This document shows, piece after piece, positions 26,484-36,312 of a stretch of DNA of 64,000 bases. The stretch's first letter is position 1; every line of letters starts with the position of its first letter. This stretch comes from an uncultured Lachnospiraceae bacterium (lineage in GTDB: Bacteria > Bacillota > Clostridia > Lachnospirales > Lachnospiraceae): NCBI GenBank assembly GCA_902770965.1, contig CACXUY010000005.1:62001-126000 (forward strand). The letters run 5' to 3'. The translations under genes were made by a program, and so were the position numbers. The notes under the pieces are model-generated. The model saw only the letters and a list, made by a program, of their open reading frames with translations. It was not told the origin of the DNA and ran no database searches.

Positions 26484-28841
26484 TCATACTTCTATTCCGA
26501 AGCTCTTGCATATGGCTCCAAATTCAGGAGACCGGACGAAGCCCTGGAATACCTCATCCCTGGTCATACCTCTGTCCATGGCGGCAAGCCAGGCGGCAAT
26601 GCCTTTTTTATCCGGATTGCGGTCAAAGAATGCCAGGTAAAGAATCGTAATGTATTCTCTGTCATCCGTAAACAGCCCGACAAATTCCTGGCTGTGTACG
26701 AAGCCCTTCGCGACCTTGGCTCCGCCTGCTCCGTTTGCCAGCTTCTCCACCCATGCGTTCAGTCCCTTAACATCGTATTTCCTGCCGAAGCAGACCTCAT
26801 AAAACCTGACGATGAACCGTGTGTAGTCCGGATAGCGGTTACGGGCTTCTTTAGGCACGTAGCCTCCCATAGCCAGACCGGTCATATCCCACTGTTTAGC
26901 GAACTCATCTGATGAAACCACGCCGCTGAAAGGGAACTCCCTCGAGCAGCCGCTGCCAAGGTAAGTCATCCAATAGCTCGTCTCTTGATCAGAAGCCTCT
27001 CTGCGAAGCAGGCACCGATAGAGGGCGCGCACAAAGTCTTCGTCATCCTTATATATCTGCGCGGCTTCCGTGCTGAAGAACAGAGAACGGGCGAATTTCT
27101 CAGCCCTTCCTATCTCCCCAAGCGTTGCTGCCCATGACTGCACCTCCGCGTACTTAGGCTCCCTGCCCAATACGTTCCTGTATAAATACACTACGAAATC
27201 CCAGCTTACGGAGTCGTAGCTTCCGGGGGTTATGCCCAGATTCAGGCAACGTTCTTTGAAGGAATCCGAACCTACGATCCTGGCAAAGATACTCTGTCTC
27301 GACTCACCGCCTCCAAGCAGCTTCACATAGGCCTTGGCTTCCGTCTCAGAGGGTTCTTCCTCAAGCAAGCCTTCATACAGCGCCTTAACAAAGGCCTCAT
27401 CGGTCAGCCCGCGCTCTCTGGCTTCCTCGCTGAATATGATGCCATAAGCTGTGTCTGCCGCCGTACTCTCAAATAAGTCAAGGGCTGCCTCCTTCACATC
27501 CTCTTCGTCAACATTTTCCGACAGGAACGCACGGAAGATAGACGTGACGAGACTCAGGCGGTTCTGGAAGGCCTTGCCTGTATTCTCACGAGGATCCGAA
27601 TCATCAGTGGGCATGGGACAGGCTTCTTCAGGCATACCGCTGAAGTACGGGATGTTAAAGGTCAGCTCGCCTTCCTTCATGCTGTCAGAAAAAAGCGACG
27701 CGAATATCCTGGTCTCGTGGGCGGCGCCTTCGATATCGGTAGAGAACTGGTGGTTGAACTGATCCTTCGCCGTTGACATCACGTTGAAACGCTTCAGATA
27801 ATAAGTGTCCTGACCGGCGTTCAGGTAGTTCTTCGCAAAATACGATGCCCCACCGGTAAGAGCTGCCTGCCTTGTATTCCAAGGACGGTAATATGATGTA
27901 TGGTCCTTATCCTCTCCGCCGGCAAACCAGAGGGCGCGCTGCCAGGCGTAATCAAAGCCATGTTCGGAATCCTGATAAGCAGCTATGTTATAATAGTTGA
28001 AAAGACCCTCATAGCCCTCAACATTACCCTTTATCTGATTCTTGCGGTATCCGTTAACTCCGTTTTCAAGGGAAATAGTGGCAATAAGATAGAAGGGGTG
28101 GATGCCGGTCTTCTCGGCGGCTGTCAGCAATGCTTCAGGATAATAAATCCTGGAGCCGTCGGGGTTCTCGGCGATGCCCTCAAGATAAGGGGCGACTCCC
28201 CTTGCCGCAGCTTCCTCTACGTCCTCTAGTGTCAAGCCTCCGTCATATCGGAAAGTAAAGAACTGGAAGATGCCTTCCTCTGTCAGGAAATTTCTGGGAT
28301 CAAGGAAATATTCTACGATGTCCTTAGAGGCTATCACAAGACTGCTCCCATCCCATCCTGTAGTCCACTCACCGGTCTTCCAGTCATACGCTCCGTCGTC
28401 TGTGGACTTCCAGGAGCTCTTGTTGCTGTTCCAGGTCAGGCTCACCGCCCGCGTGCCCCACCAGCCGACATTCTGCTCGGGAAGCATATCTCCGAACTTA
28501 TATTCCTCATATACCGCGCGATCCCAGTCCGTCCCGGTGTCCTTCGCGATGAAATGCCAGTTAGGGTGCGCGTTGTGCAGCTGGATTATCGCAGGTTTGT
28601 AGCTCTCAGGAAACGCCTCCAGCTCCTTCTCAAAAGCCTTGTCTTCAAGAGCTTTCTGCCCTATAGCAAACAAGTTAGCGCCAAAAACGTTCCGCGTCTC
28701 GTCCTTTTCAACCGCCACTCTCTCAGCCACCGCATAGGCTCTCGCCCCTGGCAGCACGCTTCCGGCCAGCAGCGCTGACGCCAGCGCAAAGCAGAACAGG
28801 CGTCCCGCTGCCATACCGGATCTTCTCTTCCTTATCTTCAT
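26484..28841 (-). CDS. Secreted N-acetylglucosaminidase-like hydrolase with DUF4214 array
   Basis: A 785-residue exported protein. After a signal peptide (about 1-35), residues roughly 85-395 match the glucosaminidase (GH73/LytG-like) architecture: LLTAAEKTGIHPFYLIATISLENG with the probable catalytic Glu, then YNIAAYQD and YFAKNYLNAGQDTYYLKRFN. It should cut the glycan strands of peptidoglycan. From about 450 to the end are five or six DUF4214 units, the first two diverged, ending ICKSFGIEV. AGGAGG is directly joined to an ATG three codons earlier (28850), so the ATG at 28841, nine bases after it, is the better start. Confidence 0.87.
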   Translation of the reverse strand: MKIRKRRSGMAAGRLFCFALASALLAGSVLPGARAYAVAERVAVEKDETRNVFGANLFAIGQKALEDKAFEKELEAFPESYKPAIIQLHNAHPNWHFIAKDTGTDWDRAVYEEYKFGDMLPEQNVGWWGTRAVSLTWNSNKSSWKSTDDGAYDWKTGEWTTGWDGSSLVIASKDIVEYFLDPRNFLTEEGIFQFFTFRYDGGLTLEDVEEAAARGVAPYLEGIAENPDGSRIYYPEALLTAAEKTGIHPFYLIATISLENGVNGYRKNQIKGNVEGYEGLFNYYNIAAYQDSEHGFDYAWQRALWFAGGEDKDHTSYYRPWNTRQAALTGGASYFAKNYLNAGQDTYYLKRFNVMSTAKDQFNHQFSTDIEGAAHETRIFASLFSDSMKEGELTFNIPYFSGMPEEACPMPTDDSDPRENTGKAFQNRLSLVTSIFRAFLSENVDEEDVKEAALDLFESTAADTAYGIIFSEEARERGLTDEAFVKALYEGLLEEEPSETEAKAYVKLLGGGESRQSIFARIVGSDSFKERCLNLGITPGSYDSVSWDFVVYLYRNVLGREPKYAEVQSWAATLGEIGRAEKFARSLFFSTEAAQIYKDDEDFVRALYRCLLRREASDQETSYWMTYLGSGCSREFPFSGVVSSDEFAKQWDMTGLAMGGYVPKEARNRYPDYTRFIVRFYEVCFGRKYDVKGLNAWVEKLANGAGGAKVAKGFVHSQEFVGLFTDDREYITILYLAFFDRNPDKKGIAAWLAAMDRGMTRDEVFQGFVRSPEFGAICKSFGIEV

Positions 28842-29017
28842 CAACAGCATCCTCCTGAAGCAGTTGTTTTAAGTAAACCTACATACTTACGTTGCAAGCG
28901 CCACCGCGCTTATAACGCCCTTTGGGTTGTTTCACAGCTGCCACAGGGTCTCAGCCATCTGAACAACATTTATAATTATAACTCTTTTTCCCGTTCGGCT
29001 CAATGCCAATTTACTGT

Positions 29018-29184
29018 ATAAGTCCCTGAGGAATGGTTACCGTCAGGCGAAAGCTTGCTTTCAGCCGGACGGTAACCATTCCGAAGGACAACCGGTATGA
29101 GCACGGGCCCGCGCAGCGGGCGGAAAGTGCGAATACCGGTTAGCGTGGCGGGAGTGCGGAGCACGGAGCCACGCGGGGACTTAT
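29018..29184. repeat. R1 repeat, full copy
   Basis: 167 bases bounded by ATAAGTCCC (29018-29026) and GGGACTTAT (29176-29184). Inside are three hairpins. Hairpin A is a perfect 15-base stem (29030-29044 with 29068-29082) with an inner GAAAGC/GCTTTC. Hairpin B is ACCGGTAT/ATACCGGT (29091-29098, 29133-29140) with inner GCAC/GTGC and GCCCGC/GCGGGC. Hairpin C is GCGTGGC/GCCACGC (29143-29149, 29168-29174) with inner GTGC/GCAC. Its right end supplies the stop codon of serA. The rest of the 339-base gap 28842-29180 holds nothing I recognise. Confidence 0.9.
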
Positions 29185-30251
29185 AAAGTATGTCCGCGGC
29201 TCTTGTCGGACATATTCTCAATGTTGAGAGAAAAATCCGATATGATCGAGGTGAACTTGCCGATCATGTGAGGTACGTTCCTGTGCATGATGACCAGGCG
29301 GGCGTCGCTGGTAACAGGTCCCAGGTTGACTCTGGGGAAATTGACGGAATTCTCAATATTTCCGCACTCTATGAAGTCCTTGAGTTCCTTCGCTGCCATG
29401 ATAGCGCAGTTGTCCTCAGCTTCATTCGTCGAAGCTCCAAGATGGGGGGTGACTATGGCGTTCTTCATGTTCGCGCTGGCGTGATTGGCAAAATCAGAGA
29501 TATAATGCGCCACATGTCCGCTGGCAAGCGCCTCCGCCATCGCCTGCTCGTCTACCAGACTGTCGCGCGCGAAATTCAGGAAGACTACTCCGTCCTTCAT
29601 CTTGTCTATGGCTTCACGGCTGATAATGCCCTTCGTGTCAGGAGTCGCCGGGATGTGGATGGTGATGAAATCGCATTCAGCATAGATGTCTTCAATATCC
29701 ATGACATGCTTCACGTGGCGGTCAAGGCTCCATGCGGAGTTGATCGACAGATAAGGGTCGTAGCCGAGCACCTTCATTCCAAGCGAACGGGCTGAATTTG
29801 CCACCATGGCTCCGATGGCTCCAAGGCCGATGACACCGAGAGTCTTGCCGGCGATCTCTATGCCCGAGAACTGCTTTTTGGCCTTCTCTGCTTTCTTGCT
29901 GATGTCGGGATCATCGCAGTTGTCCTTCACCCAGGTGATGCCGCCGTATATGTCACGGCAGGCAAGGAGCATGCCAAGAATGACCATCTCTTTGACGGCA
30001 TTGGCATTGGCTCCGGGGGTATTGAAGACGACTATGCCTTCCTCGGCACAGCGCTCGAGGGGAATATTGTTGACTCCGGCTCCCGCCCTGGCGATGGCGA
30101 GCAGGCTCTTGGGAAATACTGTGTCGTGAAGCTTGGCGCTGCGGACCATGACCGCGTCTGCCTCTTCAAGCTTATCCGTAAGCTGATAGTTGTCGCCGAG
30201 TCTGTCGGTCCCAACCTTTGCGATATTGTTCATGCAATGAATCTTATACAT
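29181..30251 (-). CDS. serA: D-3-phosphoglycerate dehydrogenase, C-terminally truncated
   Basis: This enzyme oxidises 3-phosphoglycerate to 3-phosphohydroxypyruvate, the first step of serine synthesis. At 356 residues it has the NAD-binding motif GLGAIG (142-147), the ARAGAGVNNI segment, the catalytic Arg in NFARDSL and the Glu/His region ending TPHLGAST. The C-terminal ACT domain starts near 325 (LVIMHRNVPHMIG) but stops after NMSDKSRGHTL, where relatives continue about 30 residues to finish the domain. The last codons and the TAA fall at the edge of repeat R1. Catalysis is probably kept; ACT-based regulation or stability may be changed. GAGGAAG precedes the ATG, 145 bases after serC. Confidence 0.9.
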   Translation of the reverse strand: MYKIHCMNNIAKVGTDRLGDNYQLTDKLEEADAVMVRSAKLHDTVFPKSLLAIARAGAGVNNIPLERCAEEGIVVFNTPGANANAVKEMVILGMLLACRDIYGGITWVKDNCDDPDISKKAEKAKKQFSGIEIAGKTLGVIGLGAIGAMVANSARSLGMKVLGYDPYLSINSAWSLDRHVKHVMDIEDIYAECDFITIHIPATPDTKGIISREAIDKMKDGVVFLNFARDSLVDEQAMAEALASGHVAHYISDFANHASANMKNAIVTPHLGASTNEAEDNCAIMAAKELKDFIECGNIENSVNFPRVNLGPVTSDARLVIMHRNVPHMIGKFTSIISDFSLNIENMSDKSRGHTL

Positions 30252-30396
30252 CTCATCTTCCTCTTCTCTTGCTTAAAATCGAGCAGGGGGAGCTTCCACC
30301 CTGCTCGTATTACTTAACTTAGGATCTGTCACGAACCAAACTATACGTCCTGCCTGTCTGAGCACATGGACTCTGCGTCAGAAAGCCTCACCGTAC

Positions 30397-31476
30397 TTAG
30401 TGCTTCGCCTCAAAATCCTTCATGAACTTCACGAGTTCCTCTACGCCCTCGATGGGCATGGCGTTGTAAACAGAGGCTCTCATGCCGCCGACTGTGCGGT
30501 GACCCTTAAGATTCTCAAAGCCTTCCTTTTTCGCGGCTACGATGAACTCCGCGTCAAGATCCGCGCTGCCGGTGACGAAGGGAATATTCATGAGTGAACG
30601 GTCTTCTTTAACGACGGTAGCCTTGAACATCTCGCTGCTGTCAAGGAAATCGTAAAGCACGCCCGCCTTCTTCTTGTTGAATTCATAAGTCGCCTCAAGT
30701 CCTCCGCGGTTCTTCAGCCACTTGAATACCTTGCCGCAGATATAGATCGCGTAGCAGTTAGGGGTATTGTAGAGGGAGTTGTTGTCCGCGTAGGTCTTGT
30801 ACTGAAGCATGACGGGAACCTTCGGCAGGTCCTCCGCCGGAATGAGATCTTCCCTCACAATAGCGATAGCCAGTCCGGCAGGACCTACGTTCTTCTGCAC
30901 TCCGCCCCAGATGATGCCGTATTTCTCAACGTCCATGGGCTGAGACAGGAACATGGAAGATACATCCGCTACAAGGGTCTTGCCCTTCGTGTTGGGCAGC
31001 TCCTTGAACGCAGTGCCATAGATCGTATTGTTCTGGCAGATGTAAACATAGTCAGCGTTCTCGCGTACAGGAAGGTCGCTGCAGTCCGGAATGTAGGTGA
31101 AGGTCTTGTCCTTTGAGGACGCAATGGCCTTCGCGTCGATGAAGCGCTGCGCTTCTTTCATGGCTTTGTTCGCCCAGTTTCCGGTGATGATATAGTCTGC
31201 TACGCCGTTCTTGGCAAGGTTCAAAGGAACCATTGAAAACTGGATGTTGCCGCCGCCCTGAATAAACAGCACTTTATAGTTATCAGGGATGTTCATAAGC
31301 TCACGAAGGTCGGCCTCCGCGGTCTCAAGAATATCCGTAAACATCTTGGATCGATGGCTCATCTCCATAACGCTCATGCCGCAGCCACGATAATCCAGCA
31401 TCTCAGCAGCCGCTTCCTTCAAAACCTCCTCGGGCAAGACCGCGGGACCGGCTGAAAAATTATACACTCTGCTCAT
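30397..31476 (-). CDS. serC: Phosphoserine aminotransferase
   Basis: A PLP enzyme converting 3-phosphohydroxypyruvate and glutamate to phosphoserine. The 359 residues show the family start VYNFSAGPAVLP, the phosphate-site GGGNIQFSMVP, TIYGTAF and the PLP lysine in WGGVQKNVGPAG near residue 197. The end MKDFEAKH is normal for the family. Its ATG overlaps the ilvB stop by four bases (ATGA), with GGAGG inside the end of ilvB, so the two are translationally coupled. It forms the serine pathway with serA; serB is not in the window. Confidence 0.96.
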   Translation of the reverse strand: MSRVYNFSAGPAVLPEEVLKEAAAEMLDYRGCGMSVMEMSHRSKMFTDILETAEADLRELMNIPDNYKVLFIQGGGNIQFSMVPLNLAKNGVADYIITGNWANKAMKEAQRFIDAKAIASSKDKTFTYIPDCSDLPVRENADYVYICQNNTIYGTAFKELPNTKGKTLVADVSSMFLSQPMDVEKYGIIWGGVQKNVGPAGLAIAIVREDLIPAEDLPKVPVMLQYKTYADNNSLYNTPNCYAIYICGKVFKWLKNRGGLEATYEFNKKKAGVLYDFLDSSEMFKATVVKEDRSLMNIPFVTGSADLDAEFIVAAKKEGFENLKGHRTVGGMRASVYNAMPIEGVEELVKFMKDFEAKH

Positions 31477-33158
31477 TGCTTTCTGTCCTCCAAATCTTTT
31501 TCTGTAAATGCATCGGCTATACGTCCGCCGGGCGCCACCATAGGAAACACCTTATCGTCGCTGTCGATGACACACTCTATAACAACAGGCTCACGCCCGT
31601 CTATAGCTTCTTTTAGCGCGGGGACTACCTCGTCGCACCTGGTTATCCTTACTGCCTTTGCGCCCATGGCCTCTGCCACCTTCACAAAATCAACCTTATC
31701 ACGAAGTATCGTGTTTGAATAACGCATGCCGTAGAACAAGGTCTGCCACTGTCGGACCATTCCAAGTACGTGGTTGTTCAAGACCAAGGTGACGATGGGA
31801 AGATCGTTGCGGGTGACCGTCGCTATCTCATTCAAATTCATGCGGAAGCAGCCATCGCCCGTGATATTCACCACCAGCTTGTCGGGGTTGCCGAACTGTG
31901 CTCCTATGGCAGCCCCCATGCCGTAACCCATGGTGCCAAGACCGCCCGATGACAGGAAGGTGCGAGGGTGCTTGAAGGTGTAGTGCTGCGCGGCCCACAT
32001 CTGGTGCTGCCCCACGTCCGTGACTATCACTGCCTCTCCGTGGGTCAGCTCAGAAAGCTTCTCTATAACGAAAGGTCCCGTAAGCTTCTGTGTGTCGTAT
32101 TCCAGAGGGAACCTCTTCTTCATATCCTGAATATGGGCATGCCACTCAGGATGGGTATTACTCTCAAGCCTCTGATTAAGCCTCTCAAGGACTACCTTGA
32201 TATCTCCTATCACGGCAGCGTCGGCATGGACATTCTTATTGATCTCCGCTTCGTCCACATCAATGTGTATGACCTTGGCTTTTCGGGCGAAGGTCTTCGG
32301 ATCGCCCGTACAGCGATCAGAGAAACGCGCGCCCACCGCTATCAGCAGGTCGCACTCCGACACTCCGAGGTTGGAGGTCTTCGTGCCATGCATGCCGAGC
32401 ATTCCGGTATATAAAGGATCCGACTGGTCAAAAGCGCCCTGCGCCATCAAAGAGCAGGTGACCGGCGCGTCTATGCGATGGGCAAATTCAGCGAGATCCT
32501 CCGAAGCGTTCGACAGGATGACTCCGCCGCCCGCGAAGATGCAGGGCTTCTTCGCCTCAGTTATCATCCTGACCGCCGCGTCCATGTCCTTCTCCTTGAT
32601 CGTGAAGATCTGGCGCTGTATGGGTTCCGGCACCACAGGATAGAACTCTGTCTTGTTAGCGGTGACGTCCTTGGTGAGATCCAGGAGCACAGGACCCGGA
32701 CGTCCGGTCTGGGCGATTCGGAACGCCTTCCTTATCGCGGGAGCAAGATCCTCAACGTTCTTGATGATCATGCTGTATTTCGTTATCGGGATAGTCACTC
32801 CGGCGATATCGATCTCCTGAAAAGAATCCTTTCCGAGAATGCTGTTGGCGACATTTGCCGTGATGGCAACCATGGGGATCGAATCCATGTGGGCGGTGGC
32901 GATGCCGGTGACGAGATTGGTCGCTCCGGGGCCTGAAGTCGCGAAACAGACTCCGACCTTACCCGTGGAACGCGCGTAACCATCCGCTGCATGGGCCGCG
33001 CCCTGCTCATGGGAGGTGAGCACATGGTTGATCTTATCCCTGTACTGATAAAGCGCGTCATATATGTTCAAGATCGCGCCGCCCGGATAGCCGAAAATAG
33101 TATCCACGCCCTGCTCGAGCAAGCACTCTATGACAATCTGTGAACCTGTGAGCTGCAT
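31473..33158 (-). CDS. ilvB: Acetolactate synthase, large catalytic subunit
   Basis: A thiamine-diphosphate enzyme condensing pyruvate with pyruvate or 2-oxobutyrate, the first common step to valine, leucine and isoleucine. The 561 residues include the catalytic Glu region GYPGGAIL...SHEQGAAHAADGYAR, the FAD-domain centre and the TPP motif GDGCFRMNLNE...NN near residues 435-465. GAGAGG precedes the ATG. No small regulatory subunit (ilvN/ilvH) is adjacent. It is placed between ilvD and serC. Confidence 0.94.
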   Translation of the reverse strand: MQLTGSQIVIECLLEQGVDTIFGYPGGAILNIYDALYQYRDKINHVLTSHEQGAAHAADGYARSTGKVGVCFATSGPGATNLVTGIATAHMDSIPMVAITANVANSILGKDSFQEIDIAGVTIPITKYSMIIKNVEDLAPAIRKAFRIAQTGRPGPVLLDLTKDVTANKTEFYPVVPEPIQRQIFTIKEKDMDAAVRMITEAKKPCIFAGGGVILSNASEDLAEFAHRIDAPVTCSLMAQGAFDQSDPLYTGMLGMHGTKTSNLGVSECDLLIAVGARFSDRCTGDPKTFARKAKVIHIDVDEAEINKNVHADAAVIGDIKVVLERLNQRLESNTHPEWHAHIQDMKKRFPLEYDTQKLTGPFVIEKLSELTHGEAVIVTDVGQHQMWAAQHYTFKHPRTFLSSGGLGTMGYGMGAAIGAQFGNPDKLVVNITGDGCFRMNLNEIATVTRNDLPIVTLVLNNHVLGMVRQWQTLFYGMRYSNTILRDKVDFVKVAEAMGAKAVRITRCDEVVPALKEAIDGREPVVIECVIDSDDKVFPMVAPGGRIADAFTEKDLEDRKQ

Positions 33159-33197
33159 TTTTCTACCTCTCTAACCTATTTTTATATCGCGACTGCG

Positions 33198-34865
33198 TCA
33201 CTGGTTGATGTCGAGGATCGCGCCGCGGTTGCCTGATGTGGTCATCTTAGCGTAGCGGGCGAGATATCCAGTGGTAACCCTGGGTTCTCTGGGCTGCCAC
33301 TTGGCCCTGCGGGACGCGAGCTCATCATCGGACACCTTTACATCCAGACGGCAGGCATCTATATCTATGGAAATGATATCTCCCTCCTCAACGAGGGCGA
33401 TGGGACCTCCCACGGCGGCTTCAGGAGAAACATGTCCTATGGAAGCTCCTCTTGAAGCCCCGGAGAATCTGCCGTCCGTGATCAGGGCAACTGTCTCTCC
33501 GAGACCCATGCCCGCGATGGCAGATGTGGGGTTGAGCATCTCTCTCATGCCAGGACCGCCCTTCGGACCTTCGTAACGGATGACCACCACGTCTCCCGCG
33601 ACGATCTTTCCGCCCTTAATGGCGGCGATGGCATCCTCTTCGCAGTCAAATACTCTGGCGGGACCTTCGTGCCTGAGCATGGAGGGCGCGACAGCCGAAC
33701 GCTTGACTATGCCGGAATCGGGGGCAAGGTTGCCCTTGAGCACCGCAAGGCCGCCCACCTCGCTGTAAGGGTTGTCGATGGGACGGATGACTTCGGGATC
33801 CTTGTTGACGCAGCCGGCAATATTCTCCCCGACCGTCTTGCCCGTGCAGGTGATGAGGTCGGTGTAAAGCAGCTTCTTCTTGTCGAGCTCGTTCATGACG
33901 GCGTACACACCGCCCGCCTCGTTGAGATCCTCCATGTATGTAGGACCCGCGGGAGCGAGGTGGCAGAGGTTCGGCGTTCTGGCCGCGACCGCGTTCGCCA
34001 TGTCCACGTCAAGGTCCACGCCGGCCTCGTGCGCGATGGCAGGGAGGTGAAGCATGGTGTTCGTGCTGCAGCCTAATGCCATGTCGACGGTGAGGGCGTT
34101 ATGGAACGCCTTCTCGGTCAGGATATCGCGGGGGCGTATATTCTTCCTGAGCAGCTCCATGACCTTCATGCCGGCATGCTTTGCCAGGATCAGCCTGTCA
34201 GAGTAGACAGCCGGAATGGTTCCGTTGCCGCGAAGTCCCATGCCGATGGCCTCGGTGAGGCAGTTCATGCTGTTCGCTGTGTACATGCCTGAACAGGAAC
34301 CGCAGGTAGGACATACCTTCTCCTCAAACTCCGTGACGTCCGCCTCGGTCATAGTGCCGGCGCTGTAAGAACCGACCGCCTCAAACATGCTCGAAAGGCT
34401 GCGCTTGCGCCCCTTGATGTGCCCGGCGAGCATAGGACCGCCGCTCACGAAAATAGTAGGTATATTGACCCTGGCCGCCGCCATCAGCAAGCCGGGGACG
34501 TTCTTGTCGCAGTTCGGAACCATGACCAGCGCGTCAAACTGGTGAGCGAGAGCCATGCACTCGGTGGAATCCGCGATGAGATCTCTGGTGACCAGGGAAT
34601 ACTTCATGCCGACATGCCCCATGGCTATGCCGTCGCAGACGGCGATGGCAGGGAAGACGACAGGAACGCCGCCAGCCTCAGCGACTCCGAGCTTCACGGC
34701 ATCGACGATCTTGTCGATGTTCATATGGCCCGGAACGATCTCGTTGTACGAGCTCACTATGCCGACCATAGGCTTGTCCATCTCCTCGTGCGTCATGCCA
34801 AGAGCATGGAAAAGCGAGCGATGGGGAGCCTGCTGCATACCCTTCCTAACATTATCACTGCGCAT
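33198..34865 (-). CDS. ilvD: Dihydroxy-acid dehydratase
   Basis: An iron-sulfur dehydratase giving 2-oxo acids in valine and isoleucine synthesis. The 555 residues carry the cluster cysteines in [19 protein letters not shown] and the region around GCSTN, plus the C-terminal [10 protein letters not shown] and [12 protein letters not shown] precedes the ATG. Length and ends are normal. Confidence 0.96.
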   Translation of the reverse strand: MRSDNVRKGMQQAPHRSLFHALGMTHEEMDKPMVGIVSSYNEIVPGHMNIDKIVDAVKLGVAEAGGVPVVFPAIAVCDGIAMGHVGMKYSLVTRDLIADSTECMALAHQFDALVMVPNCDKNVPGLLMAAARVNIPTIFVSGGPMLAGHIKGRKRSLSSMFEAVGSYSAGTMTEADVTEFEEKVCPTCGSCSGMYTANSMNCLTEAIGMGLRGNGTIPAVYSDRLILAKHAGMKVMELLRKNIRPRDILTEKAFHNALTVDMALGCSTNTMLHLPAIAHEAGVDLDVDMANAVAARTPNLCHLAPAGPTYMEDLNEAGGVYAVMNELDKKKLLYTDLITCTGKTVGENIAGCVNKDPEVIRPIDNPYSEVGGLAVLKGNLAPDSGIVKRSAVAPSMLRHEGPARVFDCEEDAIAAIKGGKIVAGDVVVIRYEGPKGGPGMREMLNPTSAIAGMGLGETVALITDGRFSGASRGASIGHVSPEAAVGGPIALVEEGDIISIDIDACRLDVKVSDDELASRRAKWQPREPRVTTGYLARYAKMTTSGNRGAILDINQ

Positions 34866-34899
34866 AATATTTTTCTCCTCTATATAAATCTCGTTGTTT

Positions 34900-34933
34900 A
34901 TCTGGTTCTGGATCTGGTTATGGATCTGGTTCT
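34900..34933. repeat. 12-base tandem repeat before ilvD
   Basis: ATCTGGTTCTGG, ATCTGGTTATGG and a partial third unit lie in the 82-base leuB-ilvD gap. It is a simple microsatellite-like array of unknown effect. Confidence 0.8.
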
Positions 34934-34947
34934 AAAAAACTAATGTA

Positions 34948-36030
34948 TCATATCCTCGCGGCGACCTCATCGCCCATCTGAGACGTGGACACCTTGATGC
35001 TGCCCTCTTTCCAGAGATCGGGGGTACGGAGTCCCTCAGCCAGCACCTTGCGGACGGCATTCTCGACCGCGTCCGCTTCCTCGGCGAGGTCAAATGAAAA
35101 TCTCAGCATGAGGCCAACCGACAGTATTGTAGCCAACGGATTGGCGATATTCTGTCCCGCGATATCGGGAGCTGATCCGTGGCTCGGTTCGTACAAGCCA
35201 AAATGCCCTTCGGCGAGGCTTGCGGAAGGCTGCATGCCGATAGAACCGGTGATCTCGCTGGCTTCATCGGAGAGAATGTCTCCAAACATGTTCTCTGTCA
35301 GGACGACGTCGAACTGGCCAGGGTTATGCACCAGCTGCATGGCGCAGTTATCGACCAGCATGTGCGAAAGCGTGACCTCAGGATAATCCTTCGCCACTTC
35401 CTCGACGACCTTCCTCCACAGCCTGGATGTGTCAAGGACGTTCGCCTTGTCTACGCTGATAAGATTCCCTCGCCGTCCCGCCGCGATACGGAAGGCCTGC
35501 TCAGCTACACGGCGTATCTCCCAGTCAGAGTACTTCAGGGTGTCGACCGCCGTGACCACTCCGTCCTTCTCCTCGGTGTAACGCTCGCCGAAATAAAGGC
35601 CTCCGGTCAGCTCTCGAACCATGACCATGTCAAACCCCTTCTCGGCGACCTCCTGCCTCAGCGGACATCTCTCCGCAAGCTCCTTATATAGATAGGAAAT
35701 ACGGAGGTTCGCGAAAAGGCCCAGGCCCTTTCGAAGCGCCAATAGTCCTGCCTCAGGTCTCTCCTGAGGCGGGCGCCTGTACCAATCCGACTGACCCACA
35801 TTGCCACCGATAGCGCCTAACAACACCGCGTCGGAATTCCTGCAGATCTCAAGCACCTCATCTGTCAGCGGCTTCCCATAGGCGTCAATCGAACAGCCGC
35901 CCATGAGGACATCTGTGAAAACAAACCTATGCCCATATTTCTTCCCGACCGCGTTCAAAACCTTCTTCGCCTCCGCGACGATCTCAGGACCTATGCCGTC
36001 ACCGGAAATAGCTGCTATCCTATATTCCAT
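34948..36030 (-). CDS. leuB: 3-isopropylmalate dehydrogenase
   Basis: An NAD-dependent oxidative decarboxylase of leucine synthesis. The 360 residues begin EYRIAAISGDGIGPEI and show the family signature around DNCAMQLVHNPGQFDVVLTENMFGDILSDEAS, then EPSHGSAPDIAGQ for NAD binding. I start at the ATG at 36030, closely following AAAGGAGAGGG; the reading frame is open 31 codons further up, but those codons do not look like LeuB and lack a site. It is the first gene of the run leuB-ilvD-ilvB-serC-serA. leuA and leuCD are not in the window. Confidence 0.94.
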   Translation of the reverse strand: MEYRIAAISGDGIGPEIVAEAKKVLNAVGKKYGHRFVFTDVLMGGCSIDAYGKPLTDEVLEICRNSDAVLLGAIGGNVGQSDWYRRPPQERPEAGLLALRKGLGLFANLRISYLYKELAERCPLRQEVAEKGFDMVMVRELTGGLYFGERYTEEKDGVVTAVDTLKYSDWEIRRVAEQAFRIAAGRRGNLISVDKANVLDTSRLWRKVVEEVAKDYPEVTLSHMLVDNCAMQLVHNPGQFDVVLTENMFGDILSDEASEITGSIGMQPSASLAEGHFGLYEPSHGSAPDIAGQNIANPLATILSVGLMLRFSFDLAEEADAVENAVRKVLAEGLRTPDLWKEGSIKVSTSQMGDEVAARI

Positions 36031-36262
36031 CTCCCTCTCCTTTAGTACACTCATGTCCTGCCTCCGCATCCATGATGCCTCGTACATCCGGTCCTCAGCC
36101 GCCATAGCCTCCGCCGCAGGCACTTGCCGATCACTGATGCTCCCATCTCTGTTCCTTGAACCCTGTTATTGAAAAGCTCTCGATGCATCGCTTCAACGTG
36201 TAAAAGCGGATTTTACGCGGCAAAGCATAACAAAATGATGCCCCTCAAATGCGATATCACCT

Positions 36263-36291
36263 ACTATAATACACTCAGGAGATATTTTCAA
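36263..36291 (-). promoter_or_regulatory. Promoter of the leuB operon
   Basis: On the minus strand: TTGAAA (36286-36291), a 17-base spacer and TATAGT (36263-36268). It yields a leader of about 225 bases. I looked for a T-box (AGGGTGGNACC) and for a Leu-rich leader peptide and found neither. Confidence 0.65.
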
Positions 36292-36312
36292 CTGTTCATA
36301 TAAGAAATAAAA

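Noticed and set aside
29000-29221. Short open frame across R1 (also seen in the copy at 8576)
   Set aside because: The shared translation simply reflects the shared repeat; there is no ribosome binding site and it overlaps serA.
36031-36256. T-box or leucine attenuator in the leuB leader
   Set aside because: No AGGGTGGNACC core, no Leu-rich leader peptide and no terminator-antiterminator pair were found.
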